Source: Lottia gigantea
Lineage: Eukaryota > Mollusca > Gastropoda > Lottiidae
Assembly (NCBI RefSeq): GCF_000327385.1
Contig: NW_008708358.1
Location: 1,117,797-1,181,796 of the forward strand
Direction: 5' to 3'
Length of the DNA: 64,000 bases
Both the position numbers and the translations under genes were made by a program. Positions within the stretch are counted from its first letter, which is position 1. The number at the start of each line of letters is the position of its first letter. The notes under the pieces were generated by a model. It worked only from the letters and a program-made list of their open reading frames with translations, did not search any database and was not told the DNA's origin. Below, in pieces: positions 23,401 to 34,944 of the stretch.

Positions 23401-25785
23401 AATATAACAGATTTTACACCATGAAAACTATAGAAATATAGGTGTATCTAATAAATAAGTGATCAACATCTGACAAAAGCATAGAGCAGAGGTCACTATC
23501 TTTTTGTGGGGGCTACTTTACACAAATTTTTTTGTCTATGAATATATCCAATCAGAGTGACTGATAAGATGTCTGTAAATAATTAACCATACTATTTACA
23601 ACAGTCAAGGGCTCTGATTGTAATAGTTTGCAATAGCTTGACATTGTGAAGATGCACAGTACCTGGCTAAAAAAGTTTGGTCCAAATCCGACACCAGCAA
23701 GAATTTCATCATCATCATCCTTCATTGTGGGATCAGTGACTTGGTCCACATATTTCTGTATCTTAGCAACAGATTTGGCCACTTCTCGCGAGTTGGCACC
23801 AGGTTTCAAGTTAATCCATAAATATAAGGCATGATTTTTACCTTCTGAATATACCTGTAAAAATCATTTATATCATAGTTTAAAAACAGAAATAAAACAA
23901 CATTTTAAACAGAGAACAAATTTTTGGGGGAAAAAAAGTAAATAAAGTATGAATTGATATTAATGACAAACCTTTTACCAGGTTAGCGAAAAATGATACA
24001 TCTGTGTATAATAAATAGTGTAATCCCTCCAAAGCAATGTTCACAGATGAATCTTACCGAAGGTTGACTTGGGGGGTAGGATGCAGCTTGAAGTCTTGAT
24101 ATATTAGCTACTTCATTAGGATCAGTTGGCATAAAAATTCTCCAATAAAGATAAGGTATGGCAATCGCTGCAGTGCCAACACCAACATAAAAGGGTGGTA
24201 CTGGAGTAAACTTGACTTTAGCTTGTTTCTCAGCCCCAGTAAATGATCTTCGGCTTGCTGAAATCAGAAAAAACAAATTTTACCATTTAGGCCCTGTATT
24301 CCAGCATCATACCAGTCTAGCTGGTTATTGGCATGTATCTTTAGCATTTGGCTTTGAGGAATTAAGGGTTATATAAGCAAAAGCCTTCCCTCCTCCAGTG
24401 ACCCCACCCCATTCTTTTCAATAAAATATTGTTGTAATAAAATATATATTAAATGTTACAATTTACAATGACATTAGAATGAAAATCGGAAATTTCAACA
24501 ACTCTTTATTAATGCCCTAGAGAACAATTCTCATGTCACATGACAACTAAGAAAAATCTTAAGTGTCAATATTTGGACCAGTTATCAGAATTAAACTAGA
24601 AATAATAGATTTATGTCAGAGTGAACCTCAGGTCAAGGCCATTGTTTACCTCGTCTATTGTCAAGCTCATCACAATAAAGATTTTGACTTGTTTATCATT
24701 CTGTAAATTTCTAACAAATTATATTACAATCATTAAGCTTTTAAGCTCAACAGAAAGAGCTCTATTATTAATGAAATTATTTGAGATTAGTCATCTTCAA
24801 AAAAGCTTATTTATGTAATTTTAATTTTTTACCTTGTAATTTCATTTATGTAATTTTGTATTATTTACATTTATATAAGGTACAGGTCATGCATGGAAGG
24901 TTTAGTATAATCCAAGGAAGTTGTATAAAATCTTGAATTGTAATTTTACCCACAACATAGATTTATTCATAGTATTAAATGTCACTGAGCTGGCCTTCAA
25001 GGATGAATAATTACTGGTTGGCTCAAATGACTGTAATTGAACTCAAGAGTTTTATTTCCTTATCTTATTACTAGTCATAATGAAATCAGCAATATTATCC
25101 TTATGCTATGGCTTGTAGTAGAAAATTGATAGGATTCGAAAGGAATTTATCACTTTTTTGTGTATTACTATCATTAGGGACACCTACACAATCTTTTCAA
25201 CCCCATACAATTTCATGATTGATGTCTGTGATTCCTGCAATTCCAGGCATCAGCATATTGCTTCAATCAAGTAAAATGGTAAATTGTACTCTGTTGTGAT
25301 ATCTAACATCTGCGGAGTGTATTTGCATAGTGACATTACAATAAGCAGCAAGGTCTGTGGAAATTGCAGATACAAAACCATAAGGATTTGCCAAGGCATA
25401 TAAGAATGATAAAAGTCTTTAAGTGAAATACTGGGTATACAGTTTTTGAACCAAGAAATCCTCTTTTGATCAAGGTAGGCTACTGCTACGACCATCTCTC
25501 TTACAGCACAGACCCTGTAAAATTACATACCCACGTTCTACATTCGACAGATCCTTAATAAAAGAACCATGCCATAGCCTATGTCATAGGCGATATAAAT
25601 TGTCAAACTGAACTGAGAGATGAAGATAAGTTTCACCTGAGCCAGGCTGAGGTTGAGCTTTTTTTTGACTTTCTGCTAAACTATCTACACAATAGTAAAT
25701 TTTGTGATATTTAGAGGTACCTACCTGTTCTAAGGTTCCTGGAGGCGTGATTGAATAATCTCATACATGTTCTCATCGATGCCAT
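20445..25785 (-). CDS. DyP-type heme peroxidase, YfeX-like, mitochondrial membrane-anchored
   Basis: Nine exons close exactly in frame to 385 residues: 25725-25785, 24058-24257, 23663-23854, 23325-23397, 22156-22317, 21895-21968, 21499-21547, 21098-21193 and 20445-20695. Catalytic features of DyP peroxidases are intact: the GxxDG motif GFIDG with distal Asp229 followed by TEN, proximal heme ligand His296 in SHVARM, and distal Arg316 in IVRQSMPFG. The C-terminus GLFFIGYAASPQNFEYML then YWYFPGASELKKL follows the bacterial YfeX pattern. Unlike bacterial enzymes it has an N-terminal extension: a basic, Arg-rich presequence (MASMRTCMRLFNHASRN) encoded by its own exon, and a hydrophobic segment at residues 43-62. 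That suggests anchoring in the inner mitochondrial membrane with the peroxidase domain facing the intermembrane space (inference). The family uses hydrogen peroxide to oxidise dyes, phenols, Mn(II) or porphyrins. The animal substrate is unknown. A bacterial contaminant is excluded by the eight introns. Confidence 0.93.
20926..20990 (+). repeat. Interspersed SINE-like fragment
   Basis: The core AATGGAGCTTTACGTCCTAC with a following TGCACCACGTGGGCTAATGA is repeated with few changes at 34,045-34,100 and, more diverged, at 34,190-34,390. It lies in the last intron of the peroxidase gene. Recurrence shows it is a dispersed repeat; no A and B box was recognised, so the SINE label is tentative. Confidence 0.6.
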
Positions 25786-27679
25786 GGCGAGTGTCAAAAG
25801 ATATTCCTGGCCCAAGCAGAAAAAGCCTCACCAAAATCCAGGACAGGACTGATGAATGATGTCTTGTCGAATAATAAAAGTCGTAGGTCACAGTTGGATG
25901 CAGTTCGTTCACTACACTCTACTACTTGCAGCTTGATCGTGTTGATCCTACCGACCATAGTTCAAGTAGTCCGATACATCTGACTCTATTCCAAAGCTTC
26001 TGATAGCTATTTTGACAGTTGTCGGTCGACGAAGGTTCAATAGGCTGTGCAGAAAATACCGAATTGTCTTTATCCCAAATACATGTGATCAACTAAAATA
26101 TTTACAGCAGCACGAACCCAGATCACATACAGCTTCAATAAAACTAAAATCGAAATAAATTGACCATGACTTGCATATTTTCGCCATAAAGATACTTTAT
26201 ACTATTTAGACTCACTCAACCGTCAAATAATAAACATTGCTGTAATTTAAAATTGATTAATGGGGAATTAAAAGCCATTTTATAATCTGCCTCTCTCTGT
26301 CAAACCGACATTACTGGAGATATCATACTTTTAGTCTCATGTATTGTAGGCCCAGGATATTTTAACCTTATTGTTTCATGGGCCTCTTATCTAATCAAAA
26401 GAAGATAGTTTGCACGACTTACAGTAAATGTGTACTGAATAAGAACACTATATAGCTTATCTTCCCACTAGCCTACATGATACAGATAGATAGTCGCGAT
26501 GGGTCAACTCAACTTTAGAAATCTGAGCCCCCCCGACATAGCCTACCCTTGCAGAATTTAGTGTGCGCTAAAGGTGGCGAGGTCAGCGGAACTCCCGTTG
26601 GAAGTTTATTATACATTTGGCAGTGAAAAGGCCTTAATTTCCGGAGACCTCGAGTCGCCTCTCATTGTTTGCACCTCCTCAGGCATTAATTTCCAGCCCG
26701 GGTTACTTAACAGACCCAAGCCCAAAGCTGAATGCTTCCAAGCTCTTTAGTAGTGTTTAGTGTTAGGCTAGTATTCTTATATCGAAAACCAAAGGCCTAA
26801 TAAAAAGAAATCTTATAAATCATACTTAAATTAAATGGACTTAAGCTTTATTCGATCGCCCTTCGTTAAGTTTTCAGTCTTATCTTGTGGGGGACGCCAT
26901 CATTTTGAGGGCGAGAGCTAGTGTGACAGTAGATTCAAATCACTTTCCAGTTAAAAAAAAGGACCCCTATTCCCAGCAAATTAGGATACTTGAGTGTCTG
27001 AAGGGAGGTGACTCCATTTAGTAACATTTAATAAAATATCAGGAGAGAATTTTTTCATTATGAAATCCTCTATATATGAAGATAAATGCTAGAATTGTGT
27101 TCTATGTTTCTCTTTTTTTTATATCAGCAATTGCAATTGATCCTCTAGCAGATTCACCCTCTGTTGTGAGCAAACCTAAACAACTCCAAGGCTACTTGGA
27201 GTAAGCCCAAGATCTAGCTTCAAGGCCCGTTTAATTCTTTCCTAGCCAACCTTCATGAAGTTTATGAAGTTGCTTATGGTGCGTCTCGAACACTCCATAG
27301 ATATGTGGAATATAAATAATTTAAATTATCACTTAAAATGCATGGGGATGAGCACTCAACGTGACCATTTTAAGAGTGAAATGAGCCATCGGTCGACCTC
27401 AAGGAGAATCGCCACATGTAGCTCTAGGCCTCTATCCAAAATCTAAAATACTTGATATTTACTTAAGATCTGATTAAAGGGTCGATAATATTTTATCTGT
27501 ATAGTGGTGGTAAAACACCCAGTGATTCACAGTACAGCATATTACCTCTAAGCTACCAATATCTTTTTATTATTCATTATCAGAATTTCCTAGCAATACA
27601 AAAATCTTCCGCCCCGTTGAGATATCACACAACTCTTGTATCTTTTAACGTTCCGAAAGGGTGTACATCGCAAATCGGG
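25786..27679. other. Divergent promoter region, peroxidase gene and ShKT/VWC gene
   Basis: Head-to-head spacer of 1.9 kb. No gene is supported; open frames such as 27,255-27,446 show no domain. A less AT-rich stretch at about 26,520-26,760 could be regulatory. No TATA box was placed with confidence. Confidence 0.4.
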
Positions 27680-30600
27680 ATGTATGTTAAGTTTGTACTT
27701 TTTGTTCTTTTCTGTAAGTATTTTGTATTCATTAAACACAGACAAGTCTGAAACTGGTTTTCTCCTACTTAGATTCTGATTAGCTTAGAGGCCCTAATCG
27801 ATTGTCTTTTGAAATTTTGATATACTGAATTCAAGATTCGGGTGGACTGAAATATACTGATTAGGTAGTGATAAAAATTTTCAGATTATGACAGCATGGT
27901 AGGCCTACAGCGTACTGATGGGGACACGGCCTCATAATTGAACCCTTTCGTGATATGATACAAGCTCCAAACTACTATAGGCCTACCATGCACGTGTCGG
28001 AGCCACTCGCAGTCCCGAAGGCAATTTTTCGGGCAAGCGTTTGCAAAACTGTTATAAATAGGTTAGAAATTCGGGCAACCCAAGAGATAACGCCCTCTCC
28101 CCTCGGGCGTACACCTGGCTCCGCCACTGATCATGCAGTTAACACTATTTACTGTTGATTTTACTATTGTTAATTATTTTTTCATATTGTTTCCACTTAA
28201 AGATCAAATATGATTCCAGGTGGTGTGACCAGAACACATGCAGCAAATTCCTCTGCTCCAATACATGATCTTTCGGCAAAACCGACTGATGGTAGGCCTA
28301 ATACATTATCTTTTAGACATTTAAAAGCAGTTGTTAAATCATATATTATAATTGGCATATTGGAAAAAACTAGTAATCAGTCCGAAACTTTTGAGCTTTT
28401 CTTTCAACAATTGTAAAGTTCTTCAGAAAACGCGTCACACTTAAAAAGCTATGAACCGATCTCAAACGATTACAACCCGCTTCCGTTAAAGCGTTATCCA
28501 TTGCGCTTTCCAACAGCGAATGTGACCGGCTTATCGCGCTAAAAATCACAACGCACATTTCAGGCATACGGTGGTAGCTATTTTCACACTCGCTTCCGTT
28601 AAACGGCATGGGGAAAACCTGCTAGTGATTCACGTGTAATTTGTTCGTGTTGCTGCTTGTAATGTCCGCAAATAATTGAGCGATGGCATGGTCGAGGCCA
28701 GACCGACCGCTTTTGCTATATAGATGTATGTCGTCTACGCCCATTCTGTGACATTCATCGAACATCACTATAAAGTAGGCTACATGTAAGAAGCTGAATA
28801 CTATCATTGTTTTCGTTTGGCATCTATGGGTTTATAGCGCTGTCAGTGTGACGCGTTTTGTATATATCATACCGCTTCAGAGCGTAGTATGACGCTAACA
28901 AATTGAATGCGCTATGACGTAAGCGAAGTAAGGTGATCGGAAATAGTATTGATATCGAGTTTAGTGTGAACGCAGCAGAAATAGAGAATCGACTCTTTTC
29001 AATGGGTGAGGTCAAATGTTGAGTTACCACTGAGTCGAGTTAACTCTGGGTTATCTCCGGGTTAACCTGACCACTCAACTCGGGGTTTACCCCGAGACGC
29101 GGTTAACTCGTAGTTAACTCAACTTTCTCAGTTGAGTTGAGTCAACTCAGGGTTAACTCAGACTTACCATTTCGTTTTTACACATGTTTTTTCGCGCGAT
29201 TTTGCAAACTTTGTGCTTCTTCATGGGCTCGGTACTGCTCACTAGACGTCGATCATGATTCTCACCACTCTCTTCCGCAATTCTTGAATAAATGGCACAA
29301 AAATCATCTCGAAATCTTCACTTGACTCTTTCAACTCGATTTCGACTCAACTCGGGATTTGACCTGCACTTCAAGCTAACCCCCTTAGGTGTTAACTAAC
29401 ACCAACTGGAATTCACGTTGATTGTGGGCTCCGAGAGCTGTTCATCCAGGTTGTATCAAGTACAGATATCATTTGCTGCTGAATTCTAGGATTGACACGT
29501 TGATGAAACCTTCCTCTGCTCGAATTTTGGCTTGAGAAAAACGATAGGTCAGGTTAACTTAACTCAAAAATCGACTCAATCCTGAATTTCGGGGTTAACC
29601 CCGAGTTGAACCTGGGGTTAATCCTCGGTCAACTAACTCAAAAACGGGAGATCAAATTTCAGGTTGAAATGGGGGTTGAGTCAATTAACTGGGGTTAACT
29701 CAACATTTGACCTCACCCAATGGATTGTGCCTGTGTTCAGAGAGTCGGCAATGTGTCGGCTTTGACCACCTAGTATCTATTCATTGGATTGAACCATTAT
29801 CAGGCACACGGCGGTTTTATCCATGTAGTAATATCATACCTACTTTTATATGAAATGTTTCAGCCACGTGCAACGATAAGCTTGGATATAATAAATGTCG
29901 TTCATATGGAAAAACCTCGTGTGGAAAGGTATACGAGGCCTGGGCGAGACAAAACTGCGCTGAATATTGTGGATACTGCACAAGTGAGCATTTCATTTAT
30001 ATATACGCATTGTCTCTACTACATGAGTGGGTGCCCGTGGACTTCTTTTTTTTTTTAAACATATTATGCTCCTGCAATCTGAGACCCCTATGGCTATAAT
30101 GCCTGTTGAGCTAAGATTTTCTATGGTTTATGTTAATGCTTTATCACCACTTTAACCCCACCATTTTTTACTTTCTTTCCGCATATTGTTCCATATTAAC
30201 ATTGATTCACCAGATTATCTTCCGCAAATCACACATTCGTTTGAAACTTCAAGCTTGTGAGCACTCCTGTCACAGTTTTACTCTACAGTTTCAATTATCG
30301 GTAAAGCTGTTCGGGATACGTTTGACCTTTTACCTCTCATGTCATTCACAAGCAAATATATTGATTAACATTTTCTGCTGTTTTTTTAAAATATAAAATC
30401 ATGCCGTTTTACAGATCCACATCGCACTCCTAAAAAATGTGTAGATACTCTAAAAAACTGTGCATCTTATCCAGCTGAAATATGTACCAGTGCTGATTAT
30501 CGATTTTGGATGGAAGACCACTGCTGTGCATTTTGTAGCGGTAAGATATGATATACACTGTAAATCCCTTCTTAGCACTCCGTAACGTAGTAGAAGCAAT

Positions 30601-33600
30601 TATATATTACGAGGCAATTGTTCCACTTTAGAAACGACGAAGCTGTTTAACTTGGATCGCGATAAGGTCTCAGTGGACGATTATGTTATTATTATTTAAT
30701 TTTTTAGCACAATTTGAATTAACATTTGTAAAAGCCACCCTTGTGTGTTTTCATTTAGGCTATCAACCGGCCTATCGCTCTCAGCTTTAGGATTGCTGAA
30801 TGAAAGGCTAATAGAGAGAGTGATCATTGTTCTATGAACCTCACTTGCTTTACCGTCAGTGAAATGCTGCACGATTTCCACAAATTTTCATCATAAGACG
30901 AAGGTATACTGCCTCTTAGGAATACTAAAAAATGGAATATTAAAAATTCGCCATTCATCAGTGGACTTACCTGGTGTCAATACCACGACAAAATCCCTCT
31001 ATAATCCAATAAATCCACTAATCTAAATACTCAGTAATTTTGAAACACGCTTAGAAGAGTTATTCCATACTTACTTTGTTTAATGGATATGTCTTACATA
31101 GAGGTTCTATTCCTTAGTCATTGCACCTGGTAAGTCCAACTGAAGAAAATAATGTATACTTTTATTTACCAAGTTTGAGACTTTTAATTTTATGTCTATT
31201 CTAAGAGGCAGTATTCCTTTAAACACTGAAATGACTGTCAAATTATATATAAAATGTACATCGATCGACACACTGTCACTTAAAAGTTGGTAATCATTTC
31301 TGTTGTCATTATTCAAATCATAAACCATTTAACAATCCAATATATAATATTTCTTTTCATTCCATTTCAGGTGACAGACCTACAGGAACAGGTAGAACGC
31401 GCTGTTGGAAACACAGCTTATAGTCTTTTGTCGACATTATGTCTACGCTCTGGAGTACTAGATCAGCAGAATTCCGCATGTGCACATTTAGACGTGTCTT
31501 TTTTTCTATTTTTTGTTGCAATTTCATGGCGTCACGACGTTTACATAGTGTGCCATTATGACATTTCATATCAGATTTAATCTTGCACTGTGTTAAAATT
31601 TGAAAGTAAGCTGGCAACAATTTGAAATAATAATGTTATAATGTTAACTCGATTCGGAACAATTGGAAGGCCTGCAGATAGCTCTAAGAACGAGCGGCTG
31701 GTACTAATGTTTATCTTAAAGATAATTGATTGTTGTAACCGTTATATATTTTCAGCCGTTTTCCTTTTGGAATGAGTAACACTAACTGATTTTAATCACG
31801 ATATTGAAATAAAACTAAAGTATATGGATTTAACTGTTGAAATTTTTCTATTAGTAGTAGGACTGTGTCTATATCTTTACTCTTCTAGTACCTTACGTAC
31901 CACCAACACACTCTGGAATATGTGATAACCAAATAGACTGTGATGTATATGAAGATTCTGCATGCGTTGGTGTTTTCACTCCATGGGCATTTGATAAATG
32001 TCCGCTTAGATGTGGCTACTGTTCTCACCCAGAACCATGCTTTGACAAGTAATATAGCAATTTTCACTTTTAATTCATCACGGCAAAAATGAAATCTTTC
32101 TCCATTTATCTCTATAAGCTTTTCATTTTCGTTCATGGTTTGTAAAGAAACGTTTTAAGTTCAACTTGATCTCACGGCTACAGGAAGTTTACATAAAGGA
32201 TCCCTCAGTTACAAATTAATAAAGAAGATTGACTAAAATAGCAACATATAAGGGTATACAAAAGTGGAATGAAAAATTACATTTCATAGGCATAACCAAC
32301 ACTTGATTTGGTAAGTTCAATGACTAAGACAATGATCTTGTACTTTTTTTCAGAATAGATTATTGCGATCAATACACGAAAGACGTGTGTATAGTAGATA
32401 CTTATAGGATTTGGGCGAGAAGAAATTGTCGGAAGTACTGTGGTATTTGCTATAGTAAGTAGGCTATTATAAAGAATTTATAAAGATTTACAGCCAGGCC
32501 CGTAGCTACATGGGGATTACCCCATGAAAAAGTCTTACAACCGTCCGTTTTACTGTAACTATACACTCAACGGGCCTGATTACAGCTATTAATTGTGCAG
32601 ATTTTCCATTCGTATTTGTTTCCGGATTCCATTATACCTTTTATCAGATAATGACGTCACGGCCGTACATACCATTTGGCTTGAGAACTATTTGTTACAA
32701 TTGAACTTATACTAAGTTTTTGATTTTCATTTTTTCCCTTCTTTCGTTTCAGATCAAACCAATTTGTTCACTCCAGGTATCTATAATTTAGAATACAAAT
32801 TCTGATCATAAGCACAATCTACGGGAGCCCTATCGGTTAACATCTATTCGGATGTAGTCAAGCTGGCAGAAAAAATAAAAAAAAATCCCCTGGAAACACT
32901 TGGAGCTTTATTTTACATGACTGTTCGTCTTTGCAGTCAATTCCAAATCCACTCAGTCTCTGAGAGGTAATGCAGTTTATATCCTCGTCAGCATCTGCAT
33001 CGGCCAATTGGTATATAATAAATATACTATAACAATGTATATATTATTTTGACTCTTTGGTGAATTGATACTCTGGCCATAAGAGATGAGCTCTGTTGCA
33101 AATTCTAGCTAGCTAATCCATAGACAGGTTCGGAGTTTCAAAACATGCTTAACCTCTCATTATCGCTGGCATCTCAAACTGCTTTATCATTTTATCACTT
33201 CCGATTTCATATCATTTTTTTGCAGGTACTGGCACATACGTAGAACCAACGGTAAACCCCCATCATGTCCACACCGAGGCACCTTACACTGGGTCAACTA
33301 TCGCTCCCATTGAGGGTCCTGGAAAGATCATAGCTTCACAACAGACCTTTCTAGTAGAAGGACCTCCATCTGCACTTCCAGGTAATGCAGAAAAAGCGTT
33401 GCATTTTCAACATCATCACTTTAGTTCTGAAAAGTTTCAAATACTCTTGTTTCTTTTCTTTCTATCGGTCAGCTCTTCGCACTTGTTCTAAAATACCTAC
33501 AAATCTTCATACAAACAAAATACATTAACACGTAATAAAATATAAAAACATACGATTCAAAATATTTCATAAATATTCCACATTTCAATGAATTTCTCAA

Positions 33601-34944
33601 TATTCCACATTCATAATTCCAATTCTCAATATTCCAATTTCTCAACCCAATTTCTCAATATTCCAATCCATTTTCTTAATATTCCACATTCTCAACCCAA
33701 TTTCTCAATATTCCAATCCATTTTCTTAATATTCCACATTCTCACCCCAATTTCTCAATATTCCAATCCATTTTCTTAATATTCCATTCTCACCCAGATT
33801 TCTATTCTCTCAATATTCCACATTTTCAACCAAATTTCTAATTTCAGATAGATGCATGTATAAAGGTAACAATTATATGCCAAATCAAAAATGGAATGAT
33901 GGGTGTAGTTATGTGTGTTCATGTTTCGACACAAAAACTAACAGAATGATTTGTACAGACAGGTCTGTTCAGTTTACTCTTTCTCGCAATAATCAAAATA
34001 TACTGAAAGGCAAAATATACTGAAAGGCAAAATATGAAAAATGAAAATGAAATGAATGGAGTTTTACGTCCCACTTTTCTGCACCATGTGGGCTAATGAA
34101 CAAAATATAATGAAAGACAAAATATAATGAAAGACAAAATATAACGAAAGGCAAAAGACGTGCCATCTGCATTAACATAGCATCTCTTTCAAAAATGAAT
34201 GAAGTTTTACTTTTCACCATGTGGGCTAACGAAAACGGATAACACCATGCAGGGTACAATGAGGGAAATTTTGCCAGGCCAGCGGCATAAGCCTGCTCTT
34301 TTTTTCGATTTCCAATTGTCAAAGGATCTTTAACGTCCATAGCCTGTAGCACACGGGGCCTCAGTTTATTGTCCAATTCGAACGACTACACGTTTTTTCC
34401 ATATCACCCCCTCTTACCCGCATTACTAACATGGGAAACTAGGATATCTTTATTTCAAATGCTTATATACGTATGTAAATACAGTAGAAAAAGTCGGTGT
34501 TAAGTCGACTTTAAGGCATTAAAAGGAAGCAGTGGAACCTTAAAGGGTTTATGGACAATAGAACATATAACTTCCTGCGTCAGTATTTATAGAAGTGACG
34601 TTTCTTTTGCCTTTCGGTATATCACAAAAATCACATGACTCACAGAAATAACAGTATTGTAATCAGTGATACAGTGGCATTGACAGTAACTTAGGTAGTT
34701 TAGAATAGATCTTCACATGGTTATGAAATAAAACCCACTTATATCGTATTCATTACTACCTCAAAATAAAATAGACAGATTTGTGTTGCACTATTTCACT
34801 TTTTTCAAGTATAAATTATTATCTTTACTCCTTCTCGAAACTTTCAGGTGTTCAAATTGGGATATTCAGCTTCCTATCAAGAACTGTTCTCTTGTACAAG
34901 AGCCAGGAGAGTGCTGTAAACGACTGGAATGTGAACCAGAATAA
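27680..34944 (+). CDS. Secreted protein with four ShKT modules and a C-terminal VWC domain
   Basis: Eleven exons close in frame to 344 residues: 27680-27713, 28220-28291, 29864-29983, 30415-30540, 31889-32048, 32354-32454, 32753-32776, 32937-32966, 33226-33381, 33848-33962 and 34848-34944. The first exon encodes a signal-peptide core (MYVKFVLFVLF). Exons 3-6 carry one six-cysteine ShKT module each (for example CVDTLKNCASYPAEIC and WARRNCRKYCGIC), module 4 using cysteines from exons 5 and 6. Two tiny exons and a Pro/Thr-rich linker follow. The last two exons make a VWC domain (CMYKGNNYMPNQKW, then [12 protein letters not shown]). ShKT modules occur in potassium-channel toxins, astacins and mollusc matrix proteins; VWC domains bind BMP-type ligands or matrix. 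No protease domain is present, so an extracellular matrix, defence or channel-blocking role is open. AATAAA is at 35,004. Confidence 0.93.
28000..28127 (-). repeat. Dispersed repeat fragment ending GGCTCCGCCACT
   Basis: GC-rich patch in the first intron of the ShKT/VWC gene. Its right edge resembles the ends of the elements at 53,285-53,471 and 57,620-57,905 (agtggcggcg or its complement). The left boundary is uncertain. Confidence 0.35.
29005..29717. mobile_element. Foldback DNA transposon (MITE-like), 713 bp
   Basis: The ends are perfect inverted repeats: GGTGAGGTCAAATGTTGAGTT on the left and its complement on the right. The element is flanked by a 5-bp direct repeat CAATG (29,000-29,004 and 29,718-29,722), the expected target-site duplication. 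Inner sequence is filled with variants of GGTTAACTC and GGGGTTAACCCCGAG in both orientations, so long arms can pair. It encodes no transposase, so it is non-autonomous. It sits in intron 2 of the ShKT/VWC gene. The superfamily is not clear from the 5-bp duplication. Confidence 0.88.
32495..32578. mobile_element. Miniature inverted-repeat element, 84 bp
   Basis: Begins CAGGCCCGT and ends ACGGGCCTG, a 9-bp perfect inverted repeat, in an intron of the ShKT/VWC gene. Inside is a further small hairpin (ATGGGGATTACCCCAT). Size and structure suit a tiny MITE; no target-site duplication was established. Confidence 0.45.
33588..33835 (+). repeat. Tandem repeat, unit about 49 bp
   Basis: Units built from TTTCTCAATATTCCAATCC and TTTTCTTAATATTCCACATT are repeated about five times, decaying at both ends. 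The array is pyrimidine-rich and stops just before the acceptor of the VWC exon at 33,848, so it adjoins that exon's polypyrimidine tract. Confidence 0.85.
34000..34390 (+). repeat. Short tandem array plus two SINE-like fragments
   Basis: A 17-18 bp unit (GGCAAAATATACTGAAA and variants) repeats around 34,000-34,160 and is interrupted at 34,045-34,100 by the same dispersed repeat found at 20,926. A longer related copy spans about 34,190-34,390 and ends with GGGGCCTCAGTTTATTGTCC, also echoed at 39,480-39,590 and 63,440-63,600. All in the last intron of the ShKT/VWC gene. Confidence 0.65.

Noticed and set aside
20445-25785. Bacterial contamination as source of the peroxidase
   Set aside because: Eight GT-AG introns and a mitochondrial-type leader exon show it is a nuclear animal gene.
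31287-31580. Plus-strand frame inside an intron of the ShKT/VWC gene
   Set aside because: No matching acceptor and donor in phase with the flanking exons, no cysteine module, and the peptide is unlike any domain.
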